Assembly (NCBI GenBank): GCA_021372695.1
Contig: JAJFTY010000124.1
Coordinates: 1-25,093 of the forward strand
Length of the DNA: 25,093 nucleotides
Reading direction: 5' to 3'
Source of the DNA: Deltaproteobacteria bacterium
GTDB taxonomy: Bacteria > Desulfobacterota > Syntrophia > Syntrophales > UBA5619
A program made the position numbers and the translations under genes. The notes below the pieces were generated by a model, which did no database searches, had not been told where the DNA came from, and saw only the letters and a list, made by a program, of their open reading frames with translations. Shown piece by piece: positions 6,241 through 15,296 of this stretch (its first letter is position 1; each line of letters opens with the position of its first letter).

Positions 6241-7602
6241 TCATCGTTCCCTTAATGCCATATACTTGGCTCTGAGGACCGGTTTCAACAGATAAGAGAG
6301 GATCGTCTTCTTGCCCGTCAGGATGTCGACGGATGCGATCATTCCCGGAATGATGGGCAAGGGCTTCGTCTTGGGGCCGAGATAGTTCTTGTCGGTCCGG
6401 AGCCGGACGAGGTAGAAGCTGTTGCCCCTTTCATCCGTGATGCTGTCCGCGCTGATCTGTTCAAGCTTCGCCGGAAGCCCACCGAAGATGGTGAAATCAT
6501 AGGCGGTGAACTTCACCGTGGCATCCTGGTTCGGCCTCAAAAAAGCGATGTCGGCAGGCTTGATCATCGCTTCGACCAGGAGCGTGCCTTCCAGGGGAAC
6601 GATCTCGACGAGGTTCATCCCGGGCTGGATGACGCCGCCCACCGTGTTGATCAGAAGCCGGTTGACCGTGCCGTTGACCGGTGATTTCACGAAGGTCCGG
6701 TTCAGCCGGTCCTTCAGGGCGATCGAGGTTGCCGTGTCCTCCCCGAGCTGCGCAGAAACGTCGTTCAGCTCCGCCTTGGCCTTGTTCATGAAGGCGAGCC
6801 GCAGCTCTCGGAGGGCCACCTGGCTCTCCTCGATCTTGGACTGCGCCCGGGGGATCGCCTGTTTGGTCTGCTCGATATCTCCCTGCATGGTGGCCGCCTC
6901 GCGTTCGAGCTTGAGGACCTCCATCTCCGAGACGGCGCCCTGCGCCACGAGCGGCTTCGTCAGCTTCAGCTCTTTCTGGAAGAGCGCGTAGGTCTTGCTC
7001 AGTTCCGTCAGTTTGGTGTTGAGCTCCTTCAATTCCTGGGTTCTCTGGTTGATTTGCTGCTGCTTGATCTCCAGGCTGGAGCGAAGTTCGTTCTTCCGGG
7101 ATTCGTAGAGCTCCTGTTCGCGGAGGGCGACCTCCGGCTGCTCCGCTAGCACCTCCTTGGGAACCTTGAAGGGGGTGCCGCTCGTCTCCGCCTGCAGGCG
7201 GGCCGCCTTGGCCTTATTCGAAAGGGACTTGGACCGATTCTGCTGAACCGACGAGGAAAACCGGGTCTGGTCGATCTTCAGCAACAATTGGTCCTTCTTC
7301 ACCGTATCGCCCACTTTGACCAGGATCTCGGAGAGAATCCCCCCCTCCAGATTCTGGACGACCTGCACCTGGCTTGCCGGAATCACCTTGCCCTGTCCCC
7401 GGGTCACCTCTTCGACCTCCGAGATAGAGGCCCAGTAGAGAGCGAGGGAGGAGAGGATCAGAACGGTCCACAGAATCGCCCTGCCTCCCGTGGGAGATTG
7501 GGCCTTGACGGACGACCGGATGTCCGTGGCCAGGTCGACATCCTCCGACGGCATGCGGTAGAACAGTTCGTTTGGTTTCGGTTTGTTCTCAGGCTCTGAC
7601 AA
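6241..7602 (-). CDS. lapC: Type I secretion membrane-fusion protein (HlyD/LapC type)
   Basis: 453 aa. It begins with TTG, supported by GGAGAAG about five bases upstream. A cytoplasmic N-terminus of about 40 residues precedes one transmembrane helix (42-58). Next come the first half of a lipoyl-like domain (about 75-110: VVQNLEGGILSEILVKVGD), long coiled coils (about 140-290) and the second lipoyl half with the beta-barrel (SPVNGTVNRLLINTVGGVIQPG, then the HlyD C-terminal region). It bridges the inner-membrane exporter and TolC in a type I system. It lies 12 bases after the LapB-type gene and 3 bases before the regulator gene. The size is normal for the family. LapC is assigned from context, with LapD and LapG nearby. 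Confidence 0.92.
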   Translation of the reverse strand: MSEPENKPKPNELFYRMPSEDVDLATDIRSSVKAQSPTGGRAILWTVLILSSLALYWASISEVEEVTRGQGKVIPASQVQVVQNLEGGILSEILVKVGDTVKKDQLLLKIDQTRFSSSVQQNRSKSLSNKAKAARLQAETSGTPFKVPKEVLAEQPEVALREQELYESRKNELRSSLEIKQQQINQRTQELKELNTKLTELSKTYALFQKELKLTKPLVAQGAVSEMEVLKLEREAATMQGDIEQTKQAIPRAQSKIEESQVALRELRLAFMNKAKAELNDVSAQLGEDTATSIALKDRLNRTFVKSPVNGTVNRLLINTVGGVIQPGMNLVEIVPLEGTLLVEAMIKPADIAFLRPNQDATVKFTAYDFTIFGGLPAKLEQISADSITDERGNSFYLVRLRTDKNYLGPKTKPLPIIPGMIASVDILTGKKTILSYLLKPVLRAKYMALRER

Positions 7603-7614
7603 TGTCTTCTCCTG

Positions 7615-9786
7615 CTACATGTTGACTCGGCCCCGCTTCAGCGCCTCCAGTACGGAGGCCTTGGGCCCGTCCGCAACGACGACACCGTTGTCGATGACGA
7701 TCAGGCGATCCACCATTTCCAGGAGCGACGCCCGATGCGTAATCAGTACCAGGGTTTTCCCCTTCATCACCTTGGAAAGGTTGTCCTTCAGACGGATTTC
7801 CGTCCGGTTGTCCATGTTGCTCGTGGGCTCGTCCAGGACCACCACGGGCGGGTCGAGCAGCATGGCCCTGGCCAGCACGACGCACTGCCTCTGCCCGCCG
7901 GAAAGTCCCCTGCCCAATTCGCCGACCTCCATGTCGAAACCGAGCGAATGCTTCTTGATGAATTCGTCCACGCCCGCGAGTTCAGCCGCACGCATGATGG
8001 CGGTGTCATCCACGTCGTGGGTTCCCATGGTGATATTGTCGCGGACGGTGCCCCGGAACAGGATGAGATCCTGGGGCACATGGCCGATGAAATTGCGCAA
8101 TTCGGCAGGGTCGATCTGCCGGATGTCGGTTCCGTCCATCGTGACCATGCCGCTGGTCGGTTCGTAGAGGCCGAGGAGCAGCTTGCCCAGCGTGGTCTTC
8201 CCCGAACCCACCGGGCCGATGATCCCGACCTTCTCCCCGGCGGCGATGTCCAGGGTGATGTTGTTCAGGACCTTGATCGTTTGCCCGGGGTAGGAGAAGG
8301 TGAGGTTCTTCACGCCGATCGCGCCCTCGAAGCGGGTTCGGTGCAGGAACGACTTTCCGGGAGGCCTTTCCACGGGCAGGGCCATGATCTCGTTCAGCGT
8401 CTTGAGCGCCTCTTTGGCGCGCTGGAAACGGGTGGCAAGGCTGACCACCTGCCCCATGGGCGCGATCACCTGCCGGGACAGGATGACCAGGGCGATGAGC
8501 CCCCCCTGCGTCAGGTTGCCCTCCGAGATCATGTACACGCCCGCGATGACGGCCGCCACCACAACCCCGCTCTGCACGAAGAAGGAGAAGTGGTTGACCG
8601 ATGAGGAGAGCAATCTCGCCACCGAACTCCATCTCGCGATATAACCGACCGATTCTTCCCACGCCCGCTGGACCTGGCTTTCCGCGCCGAGCATCTTGAT
8701 CGTCTCGAGGCCCGACAGCCCTTCGATCAGGATGGAATTCTTCTGCGACGAGGCCTTGAAGGTATTCCCCACCGCCCGTTGCAGCGGAATCTGGATCAGG
8801 AGGGCATAGAGCAGCATCAGCAGGATGGCGGCAATGAAGATGTAAACGATGTTCCCCCCGATGTACCAGACGACGAGCAGGCCCAATGCCATGAAGGGGA
8901 GGTCGATCAGGGAGGTGATGGAAAAGGAGGTGACGAAGTCACGGATGCCTTCGAACTCCTGCAGGTTTTTCGAAAAGGAGCCGATCGATTGCGGGCGGAC
9001 CTCCATCCGCAGGCCCAGAACCTTCTGCAGCAGCATGGCCGACATCTTCATATCGGCCCGCTTGCCAGCCTCGTCCACGAAATAGCCCCGCAACGCCCGC
9101 ATGGCCACCGTGAACACATAGATCACCATGATGCCGATCGCGAGCACCCAGAGGGTCTCCACGGCATTGTTGGGAATGACGCGGTCATAGACGATCAGAA
9201 CGAAGAACGGACTGGCCAGGCCGAAGACGTTGATCAGGAAAGAGGCGAGCAATACGTCGCGGTAGATGCGCCAGGATTGAAATATGGTCCCCCAGAACCA
9301 GTGCCTCGTCGAAGCCGAGTCGAGATCTCCTGCACCCTTCGCCATCCGGAATTTCGGACGGACGAAGATGGCGTACCCGGAGTAGAGTTTTTCCAGCTCC
9401 TCCCGGGAGACGATCTTTTCTCCCATGCCGGCTTCGGGCATCAGGATCTTCAATCGTCCATCCGAAGACCGGTTATCGACCAGAACGCAGGCTTGCCTCT
9501 CCTTGAGAAGCAACACCGCCGGAAGCTGGATGAAAGGAATCTTCGCCAGGGGCTTCTTCACCACGCGGGCTGCCAGATCGGCCCGGGCGGCGGCCCGCGA
9601 AAAGAGCTCCACCGTCAGGCGATTGTGGACCAGCGGCAGGCCTGAGCTCAGGCCGGTGCGGGAAGCGGCACGCCCGTGCAGTCTCGCGACCTGGATCAGG
9701 CAATCCAAGAGAGGGTCTTCATACCGATCCGCATCCTCTCCGAGATTCCATTCCCCCGGAGGGGCTTCTACCTTGATTTCCGACAT
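7615..9786 (-). CDS. lapB: Type I secretion ABC exporter (LapB type)
   Basis: 723 aa. Residues about 20-150 form a C39-peptidase-like domain without the catalytic Cys, as in exporters of RTX adhesins and toxins. A six-helix ABC membrane domain spans about 170-450 (SFLINVFGLASPFFVLIVYDRVIP). The nucleotide-binding domain has Walker A GPVGSGKT (524-531), signature LSGGQRQ (628-634) and Walker B VVVLDEP (648-654). It would power export of an adhesin carrying an uncleaved C-terminal signal. Its size matches LapB and RTX exporters. It is the first gene of an operon with the adaptor and regulator. The ribosome site is weak (AAAAGGG). Confidence 0.93.
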   Translation of the reverse strand: MSEIKVEAPPGEWNLGEDADRYEDPLLDCLIQVARLHGRAASRTGLSSGLPLVHNRLTVELFSRAAARADLAARVVKKPLAKIPFIQLPAVLLLKERQACVLVDNRSSDGRLKILMPEAGMGEKIVSREELEKLYSGYAIFVRPKFRMAKGAGDLDSASTRHWFWGTIFQSWRIYRDVLLASFLINVFGLASPFFVLIVYDRVIPNNAVETLWVLAIGIMVIYVFTVAMRALRGYFVDEAGKRADMKMSAMLLQKVLGLRMEVRPQSIGSFSKNLQEFEGIRDFVTSFSITSLIDLPFMALGLLVVWYIGGNIVYIFIAAILLMLLYALLIQIPLQRAVGNTFKASSQKNSILIEGLSGLETIKMLGAESQVQRAWEESVGYIARWSSVARLLSSSVNHFSFFVQSGVVVAAVIAGVYMISEGNLTQGGLIALVILSRQVIAPMGQVVSLATRFQRAKEALKTLNEIMALPVERPPGKSFLHRTRFEGAIGVKNLTFSYPGQTIKVLNNITLDIAAGEKVGIIGPVGSGKTTLGKLLLGLYEPTSGMVTMDGTDIRQIDPAELRNFIGHVPQDLILFRGTVRDNITMGTHDVDDTAIMRAAELAGVDEFIKKHSLGFDMEVGELGRGLSGGQRQCVVLARAMLLDPPVVVLDEPTSNMDNRTEIRLKDNLSKVMKGKTLVLITHRASLLEMVDRLIVIDNGVVVADGPKASVLEALKRGRVNM

Positions 9787-9887
9787 AACCCTTTTTCTTT
9801 CGATTGGGAGAATATGAACATGGGCGCTCCTTCCACCCCTTGACCCTGCCCGGATCCGGTCCCGGCCCTAATCTTTGACGGGTCCGT

Positions 9888-9998
9888 AAAAAGTCGTCAC
9901 CCCGGCGAAAGCCGGGGTCCAGTGATCTGTAATCACCGGATATCGGCTGGATACCGGCTTTCGCCGGTATGACGGCCGTGGCGATGTTCCGACTTTTT
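9888..9998. repeat. Palindromic intergenic repeat, copy A
   Basis: Bounded by AAAAAGTCG (9888-9896) and its perfect inverse (9990-9998). Inside are two hairpin units: CCCCGGCGAAAGCCGGGG near 9899 and an inverted unit at 9947-9972 built on ACCGGCTTTCGCCGGT. A related copy in opposite orientation lies at 10541-10716. The structure is MITE/REP-like, with no coding capacity. Similar GGCGAAAGCC repeats are common in proteobacterial intergenic DNA. Confidence 0.85.
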
Positions 9999-10048
9999 GC
10001 GAGGGCATCAACCTTTACCTGTCTCGTTGCCGGGGCACAACTGCCGAC

Positions 10049-10078
10049 TTGACACATCGGGCGCGGGGATTCTATCTG
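10049..10078 (+). promoter_or_regulatory. Possible promoter of the 109-aa gene
   Basis: TTGACA (10049-10054), 18 bases, then TATCTG (10073-10078). The -35 is perfect and the -10 is weak. It lies about 85 bases upstream of the start at 10164 and just outside repeat copy A. Confidence 0.35.
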
Positions 10079-10163
10079 ATCTCAAAAAATATTGCTATCC
10101 TTTCATTCACGAAAAGCTTAGACTGCTCGCCATCCGAGCAAAGATCCTGGAGGAGCAAAAGCC

Positions 10164-10493
10164 ATGCTGTATGTCGAGCGGTCCCCGGAGGGAAAGATCA
10201 GCGCCTTGCACAGCAGCCCCCGTCCAAATGCCGATGAACATAAAACCATCGTGGATGAAGAAGTTCTCGAATTTCTTCACACGACTGTCAGCGCCGATTC
10301 CCGGAAACTGCTGCTCTCCCTCTCCGACATGGGCATCATCCGCCTGCTGGAAGACCTGATCGATCTGCTCATCCAGAAGAACATCATTCTCTTCACCGAG
10401 CTTCCGGAACAGGCCCGGGACCGGATTACCGAGCGGAAGCGGCTGCGTGAAACCATGACCTCCCAGGACTTGATGGTCGACGATATCCTATGA
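10164..10493 (+). CDS. Conserved small protein of unknown function
   Basis: 109 aa, soluble and acidic. It starts MLYVERSPEGKISAL and has a helical core (LLLSLSDMGIIRLLEDLIDLLIQK) followed by NIILFTELPEQARDRITERKRL and an acidic end (DDIL). GGAGGAG lies about eight bases before ATG. The plan (MxYVxRxxxG start, RxLEDLIxxLIxK, TxLPExAxxK/R) resembles short gammaproteobacterial proteins that I recall being annotated, misleadingly, as tryptophan-synthase beta-like. That is a recollection, not a search result, and no enzyme activity is implied. It is on the plus strand inside an otherwise minus-strand Lap locus and is flanked by two inverted repeat copies. Confidence 0.75.
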   Translation: MLYVERSPEGKISALHSSPRPNADEHKTIVDEEVLEFLHTTVSADSRKLLLSLSDMGIIRLLEDLIDLLIQKNIILFTELPEQARDRITERKRLRETMTSQDLMVDDIL

Positions 10494-10540
10494 GCCTGCC
10501 CGGGGACGCCGTCCTCCGGGATGACACCTTGCCGCCTTCG

Positions 10541-10716
10541 TGAAAAGTCGAAAATCCACCTGAGGGTCATACCGGCGAAAGCCGGTATCCAGTAAGACAC
10601 TGGACCCCGGCGCCTGCCCCGGACTCCGATCCGGGGTCCGCCGGGGTGACGATCTCTCTGCGAAGGCGTCAGATTTTCCCTCCCCCGTCAAGTCGCGGGG
10701 GATTTTGGACCTTTTA
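10541..10716. repeat. Palindromic intergenic repeat, copy B (inverted relative to copy A)
   Basis: It shares a perfect 26-base block with copy A in opposite orientation (10567-10592 versus 9947-9972), plus a 14-base block (10598-10611 versus 9911-9924). One arm carries an extra inserted hairpin around 10612-10645 (CCCCGGACTCCGATCCGGGG). The imperfect ends (AAAAGTCGAAAATC and the GATTTTGGACCTTTT side) mirror each other. Non-coding. Confidence 0.8.
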
Positions 10717-10729
10717 CGAGCCCGTCGCC

Positions 10730-12712
10730 TCAACCGCCTTTGACCATCCCCCTGATCGGCTTCGGCTTGTCAACGACATATCCCTGAATGGCATCCAGAT
10801 TCAACTCTCTGAGAATCTGCCACTGCTGCTCGGTTTCCACCCCTTCGGCGATCACCCTAATGTCGATGCTGTGGGCGACGCTGCACAGCGAGCCAATGAA
10901 GAAGCGGCTGTCGCTCTCCTCGTCCTTGAGTTCGCCCGTATAGGCCCGGTCGATCTTCACATAGTCCGGGCGCATCGATTTGAGGTACCCCAGATTGGAG
11001 AAGCTCTGGCCGTAGTGATCGAGCCCCATGGAGTGTCCATACTGGCGCACGATCGTGCTGAACTCCCTGATCAGGTCGATGTTTTGAACGGCGCTGAATT
11101 CGGAAAATTCGAAGATGATCCGGGGCGCCGTCCGGGGCAGGGTCTTCAGCGCGGATTGGAGCCATTGCCGGAATGCCGCATCCTGCAGCGACGCGGGAGA
11201 AACATTCACGGCGATCTTTCCGACGCTGAGCTTGCTGCTGTCGAGCTGCATCACCTCTTCGAGGACGATACGATCGATGGTGGAGACGAGCTTCAGCCGT
11301 TCCGCCAGCGGCATGAATACGCCCGCGCTCAGAAACTCGCCGTCCACCTGGATGATCCGGGAGAAGATCTCCAGATGGAGCAGATGGCTCCTGTCCGTCG
11401 TCCTGACGACCGGCTGGGCGTCGAGGCTGATTCTGCGTTCGACGAGCGCCTTCTCCAGCATGTCCTTCCACTGCTGCTGCCCGAGCGGCGCCTTGTCCAT
11501 CTCGCCGGCAACCGCGCAGACCTTCCAGGCGTTGGGCCCCATCTGCCGGGCCGCGGTCAGCGCCAGGTCGGCTTCCGAGAGCAGACGGCCGAGCGTGGTG
11601 GTGTTCTCGTAGGTCGCGGCCCCCACATAGCCGATGTTGTCCGTCACCGACAGCCGCTCCGCAACGAGTCCGCTGAGCTGCCTGGACAGACTGCCGGCGA
11701 TCGCCTCCGCATCCCAGGGCGGAGCGTCGGGAAGAAAGACGCCGAAATCGCCTCCGGTCAGGCGGGCCAGGGCGGCGTTCGCATACGGTCGGGTCGCCTC
11801 CTGCAGGAGCGCCGCGACCCTTTTCAGCAATTCATCGCCGGCCTGGAAGCCCTTCGCCTGATTGAGTTTGTCGAGATCGTTCAGCTTGACAAGAAGCAGC
11901 ATGCCTTTGGTCGCGCTCTCGCGGCGGTCGAGCCGCGCATTGACCTGGGTGTCGAAATAGCGGCGGTTTCCCAGACCGGTCACCGGGTCGTGGTAGGAGC
12001 GCTCCCGCAGACCTTCGGCCTGGGTGACCTGCTCTTCGAACATCTCTTTCACCTTGCAGGTCATGCGGTTCATGGCCTCGACGACCCGCCTGAGTTCCTT
12101 GGTCCAGGGCACCCGCTCCTGGAGTTCATACTCCTTTCTGCAGAGGGCGTCGGCCTGGCGCTCGACAAGCACCAGCGGCCTGAGCAGAAAGCGCAGCCCG
12201 AAGCCTCCGGCGATGAGCACGAAAAGGCCGCAGGCGATGAACCACAGGGTCGTGTTGACCACATCTGCCCAGAGCGTCTTGTAGGCGTAGCCGGGATGGC
12301 TCTTGACCAGGATCGTGCCGGCCTGAATCCAGCCGGACATCACGTTGGCGCTGGCCTCCGGGGTTTTCAGCGGGATCCAGCGGACAAACCATGGGGGCAC
12401 ATTTTCGATCTTTACGCTCTGCACCCGTTCGAGCATCACCTTTTCTTTGGGGTCGACCAGCCGGATGACCTCGTAATACCCCCGATCGAAGACGGCATTG
12501 ATCATGCTTTCCACCGACGGCATGTCCTTCTTGATGACGTGCTGGGAGATGGAAAGGCCCAGGGAGGTTGCCGTATCCTGGGCGTGTGATTCCAGTTGAT
12601 CCGTCAGGAACGAGCGGGTGCTGTCGAGCTTGGCATACCAAGTTCCGGCAAAGAGAAGAAAGAACAGAACAAGCGTAAAAATGATGAGTTGGCGATATAG
12701 GGTCATTTTCAT
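10730..12712 (-). CDS. lapD: LapD-type c-di-GMP receptor (degenerate GGDEF-EAL)
   Basis: 660 aa inner-membrane protein. Layout: helix 1 (about 8-25), a periplasmic LapD/MoxY-type domain (26-150) with a GW-Q motif (SGWIQ, Trp128), helix 2 (about 152-175), HAMP-like segment, degenerate GGDEF domain (about 235-400) and EAL domain (about 415-655). The GGDEF site reads TGGDFG (319-324) and the EAL site reads LEIF (447-450), so neither cyclase nor phosphodiesterase activity is expected. Residues of the c-di-GMP-binding pocket such as the DHYG and VKIDR regions remain (LDHYGQSFSNLGYL; DYVKIDR). In known systems LapD binds c-di-GMP and sequesters LapG. Here the LapG-like gene ends 11 bases upstream, which strongly supports the role. 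Confidence 0.92.
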   Translation of the reverse strand: MKMTLYRQLIIFTLVLFFLLFAGTWYAKLDSTRSFLTDQLESHAQDTATSLGLSISQHVIKKDMPSVESMINAVFDRGYYEVIRLVDPKEKVMLERVQSVKIENVPPWFVRWIPLKTPEASANVMSGWIQAGTILVKSHPGYAYKTLWADVVNTTLWFIACGLFVLIAGGFGLRFLLRPLVLVERQADALCRKEYELQERVPWTKELRRVVEAMNRMTCKVKEMFEEQVTQAEGLRERSYHDPVTGLGNRRYFDTQVNARLDRRESATKGMLLLVKLNDLDKLNQAKGFQAGDELLKRVAALLQEATRPYANAALARLTGGDFGVFLPDAPPWDAEAIAGSLSRQLSGLVAERLSVTDNIGYVGAATYENTTTLGRLLSEADLALTAARQMGPNAWKVCAVAGEMDKAPLGQQQWKDMLEKALVERRISLDAQPVVRTTDRSHLLHLEIFSRIIQVDGEFLSAGVFMPLAERLKLVSTIDRIVLEEVMQLDSSKLSVGKIAVNVSPASLQDAAFRQWLQSALKTLPRTAPRIIFEFSEFSAVQNIDLIREFSTIVRQYGHSMGLDHYGQSFSNLGYLKSMRPDYVKIDRAYTGELKDEESDSRFFIGSLCSVAHSIDIRVIAEGVETEQQWQILRELNLDAIQGYVVDKPKPIRGMVKGG

Positions 12713-12723
12713 TACCTCTCTAT

Positions 12724-13404
12724 CTACAGTTTGTTCTCCGACATCCTTTGCAGGAGACCCTGCCAGGGCTTGAGCCGGTCTGCGGCGCTGCCGGCCGACT
12801 TGCCCTGGCCACGCTGCTTGGCCGTCCAGAGCCCGGCGCCGTTGAAACTGAATACGGGCATCAAATCCGTACGTTTGGACGCGGGATCGAGGGAATCCAC
12901 CAGATTGTCGAGGATCAGGGGTTCGGCTCCGGGCTCGCTGTAATAGGTCAGAACCATGTGCGCGATGTTGTATTGAAGGGCTTTGACGTACGCGATCTTC
13001 AGCTTCTCTTCATCCACCCCCATGGCCATGAGGGTGAAGTACTTGGCGATGGCGAAATCCTCGCAATCACCGGCCCGCTTGCAGAGAAACTCGACCGGCG
13101 TTGCCCAGTAATCCTGCACCCCCCAGAGATCGATATCGCTGACGAACTGGATCCGGGAGTTGAAAAAATGGTTGACCTTCGCGAGTTTTTCCCGATCCGA
13201 TGAGCCTTTGTCCTTACGCATCAGCTCTTCCCAGGCGGTGAACCGCGCCGGCCCCTCTTTGCCGCACTTCTCTTCCGCCTTCTTCAGGAACTCCTTATCG
13301 AAGTGAAAGATCGTCTCCGTGATGACCGGTGCTGCAATGAGCAGACAGGCGAAAAGGGTCAGAACCGCCCAGATGAATTTATTTCTCTTTGAATACTCGG
13401 CCAC
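12724..13404 (-). CDS. lapG: LapG-type periplasmic cysteine protease
   Basis: 226 aa. An N-terminal signal/anchor (about 10-28, FIWAVLTLFACLLIAAPVI) precedes a bacterial transglutaminase-like cysteine protease domain. The catalytic triad is visible: Cys114 in AGDCED, His149 in NIAHMVL and Asp166 in LILDNLV. LapG clips large adhesins near their N-terminal retention module when LapD lets it go. The DIDLWG and DYW segments before the Cys match the expected calcium-binding neighbourhood. The start is GTG. An in-frame stop 12 codons upstream leaves no better choice, though the ribosome site is poor. Co-transcribed with lapD. Confidence 0.92.
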   Translation of the reverse strand: MAEYSKRNKFIWAVLTLFACLLIAAPVITETIFHFDKEFLKKAEEKCGKEGPARFTAWEELMRKDKGSSDREKLAKVNHFFNSRIQFVSDIDLWGVQDYWATPVEFLCKRAGDCEDFAIAKYFTLMAMGVDEEKLKIAYVKALQYNIAHMVLTYYSEPGAEPLILDNLVDSLDPASKRTDLMPVFSFNGAGLWTAKQRGQGKSAGSAADRLKPWQGLLQRMSENKL

Positions 13405-13613
13405 AGTCGTCGGAGTTGCCCCGTCCTCTTACAGGATAGCGGTGCTTGGGAAGTGATCTGCCCGGCGTTTCTGCCAGCGGAGTGCGCTGCCCGGAAAGGG
13501 GAGGACCTGCTGCCGCATTCCGGGCGCTGGGGGATAACCTGAAGTCAAGGCACAGCACGCCATGATCGGTGCACGGCTTCTTTCTCCACGGCACAGCTCC
13601 CGTTTTGCTTCAA

Positions 13614-14966
13614 CTAATCCGGCCAGTTCGGCAAAGGAACGAGCTCCGTCAGTTTCGTCTCGACGCGGCTCTCGTCGGGCCACTTCAGGCCCAGGGTCTC
13701 CACGAGTTTCCCCATTCCGGTCAAGACCCTGTATTCAGCGAACAGCTTGTCGTATCTGGCGGTCACGAGGGATTGTTTTGCGGTGATATATTCCTGCTGC
13801 GTATCCAGGAGGTCGAACATGGTGCGTCTTCCGATATTCCACTGGGCGGCAAAGGCCTCTGCGGTCAGCCCCGCGGACCGGACGTATTCCTCGAGGAAGA
13901 TCACCCGCTCCCGCGCCGCCATATAAGATTCCCAGGAGAGGCGAATGGACTGAATGACCTCACGCTGCGTGGTGTTCAGGATTTCCTGCGCCTCGTTGAT
14001 CAACTGAAAATTTTGTGCGATCCGGGCCTTATCTCTCATCCCATTGAAAACATTGAACCTCAGGACAGCAGTGGCCAGGAAATCTTCCTGGCGCTGCGGG
14101 TAATCCACGTCGGTCTGCCACTGGTAACCCACCGCGAGGTCGAGTTTCGGATAGACGACCCGCCTGGCCGTTTCGTACTGCGCCTTCCGTGCCTCCAGAT
14201 CGGCCCGCGCCGACTTGAGCCTCGGATAATTATCCACGGCCAGCTTTTCCACTGCATCCATCGATGTGGGGATGGCCGAATCCAGGGAATCGGGCTTGGT
14301 CAGGTCTCCCGGAAGACGGCCGATCACGAACTGGTAATTTGTTTTCGCATCCACGATGTTTGCCGTCGTCACGACGATACCGGACTGCGCCAGGGCGAGG
14401 CGCCCCATCACCTGGTCGAAATCGGCCTTGCGGTCGACCCCGGACGTGCTCCGGAGCTTCATCTGGTCGGAAATCCGCTCGTGGTTGAGCAGATTCTCCT
14501 TGGCGAGGTCGTACATCTCCATGCTTTGCAGCAGAGCGAGGTAGACGCGAGCCGTTGCCAATGCTGTCTCTTCCGACGTCGACTGCAAGAGATAGGCTTG
14601 AGATTGGACGCGGGCTTCCTGCAATCTGACTTCGGATTGGGTCGCTCCGAACTGGAACACGTTCTGGTTGAGGCTCAGGATCGTGGCTTTGGGCCGGGTG
14701 ATCGTCGGGTCGGACGCGAAGGTATGCAGCCTTTCGTCGATGCCCGCAGAAACGGATGCGTCAAGGGTCGGGTAATATCCGCCCTTGGCCTGGATCACCT
14801 CCTGATCCCTGGCCAGCCGGCTGTACGCAACCGCCCTGATCTGCGGATTGGTCTGCAGCACGTGTTTGATTTCGTTCTGCAGGCTTTCTCCCTGGACGTT
14901 GCTTCCCGCCAGAAAAAGAAGAACGTTTATTCCCGCGATCGCCGCGCACCTGAAGAATGATCTCAT
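13614..14966 (-). CDS. TolC-family outer-membrane channel (LapE type)
   Basis: 450 aa from the ATG at 14966, chosen for the GGAGGAGG about eight bases upstream and because a signal peptide starts there (MRSFFRCAAIAGINVLLFLAG); the longer frame to 15044 adds 26 unsupported residues. The mature protein has the TolC-family duplicated layout of long helices and short strands: NPQIRAVAYSRLARDQEV, GGYYPTLDAS, LNQNVFQFGAT and, in the second half, YPKLDLAVGYQW and FNVFNGMRDKARIAQ. It would be the outer-membrane exit duct for the LapB/LapC exporter. A gap of about 209 bases separates it from lapG, with no gene seen in it. Confidence 0.93.
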   Translation of the reverse strand: MRSFFRCAAIAGINVLLFLAGSNVQGESLQNEIKHVLQTNPQIRAVAYSRLARDQEVIQAKGGYYPTLDASVSAGIDERLHTFASDPTITRPKATILSLNQNVFQFGATQSEVRLQEARVQSQAYLLQSTSEETALATARVYLALLQSMEMYDLAKENLLNHERISDQMKLRSTSGVDRKADFDQVMGRLALAQSGIVVTTANIVDAKTNYQFVIGRLPGDLTKPDSLDSAIPTSMDAVEKLAVDNYPRLKSARADLEARKAQYETARRVVYPKLDLAVGYQWQTDVDYPQRQEDFLATAVLRFNVFNGMRDKARIAQNFQLINEAQEILNTTQREVIQSIRLSWESYMAARERVIFLEEYVRSAGLTAEAFAAQWNIGRRTMFDLLDTQQEYITAKQSLVTARYDKLFAEYRVLTGMGKLVETLGLKWPDESRVETKLTELVPLPNWPD

Positions 14967-15296
14967 CTTTCCGTCCTCCTCCGTTGCCGACTCATAGGAA
15001 AATATCATCGATATCGGCTTATTACAAATCTGTCGCCGCTTCACATCCGAGAAAGAACGTTGCAGACCATCGGAATGCTTCCATTATCAGGGTACCCCAC
15101 CCTTGTCAAGGCCGTTTTCACCTGCCCCGGCGGGCATCCGCGCGGCCGGAAGGGGGATATCTCTTGACAAGCCGCGAGGCCTTGGGATAGGAATAGCCGC
15201 TCCAACTCGCCTCGCGGTTCAGCCCCGGCATGTCAGGCCTGAACCGATCGCTGATCTTGGAACAGATCCTGACCGGAAAGGTGGTGACGGACGGAG
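14967..15296. other. Divergent promoter region between the Lap locus and the mutase operon
   Basis: No credible gene. It carries a possible minus-strand promoter (15083-15109) and a weak plus-strand candidate, TTGACA at 15164-15169 followed after 18 bases by TAGGAA. A 42-codon open frame (15230-15358) overlaps the mutase start but has no clear ribosome site. No B12 riboswitch features were recognised. Confidence 0.4.
15083..15109 (-). promoter_or_regulatory. Possible promoter for tolC-lapG-lapD
   Basis: On the minus strand TTGACA (15104-15109) precedes GATAAT (15083-15088) with a short 15-base spacer. The spacer holds GGGTACCC (15090-15097), a palindrome that could be an operator. It lies about 120 bases before the tolC-type start. 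Confidence 0.4.

Noticed and set aside
10646..12589. 647-codon plus-strand open frame
   Set aside because: It lies opposite lapD, which has full domain support. The antisense product is His-, Asp- and Arg-rich with no domain, as expected of a shadow in GC-rich DNA.
13569..14960. 463-codon plus-strand open frame
   Set aside because: Antisense of the TolC-family gene, with no recognisable features.
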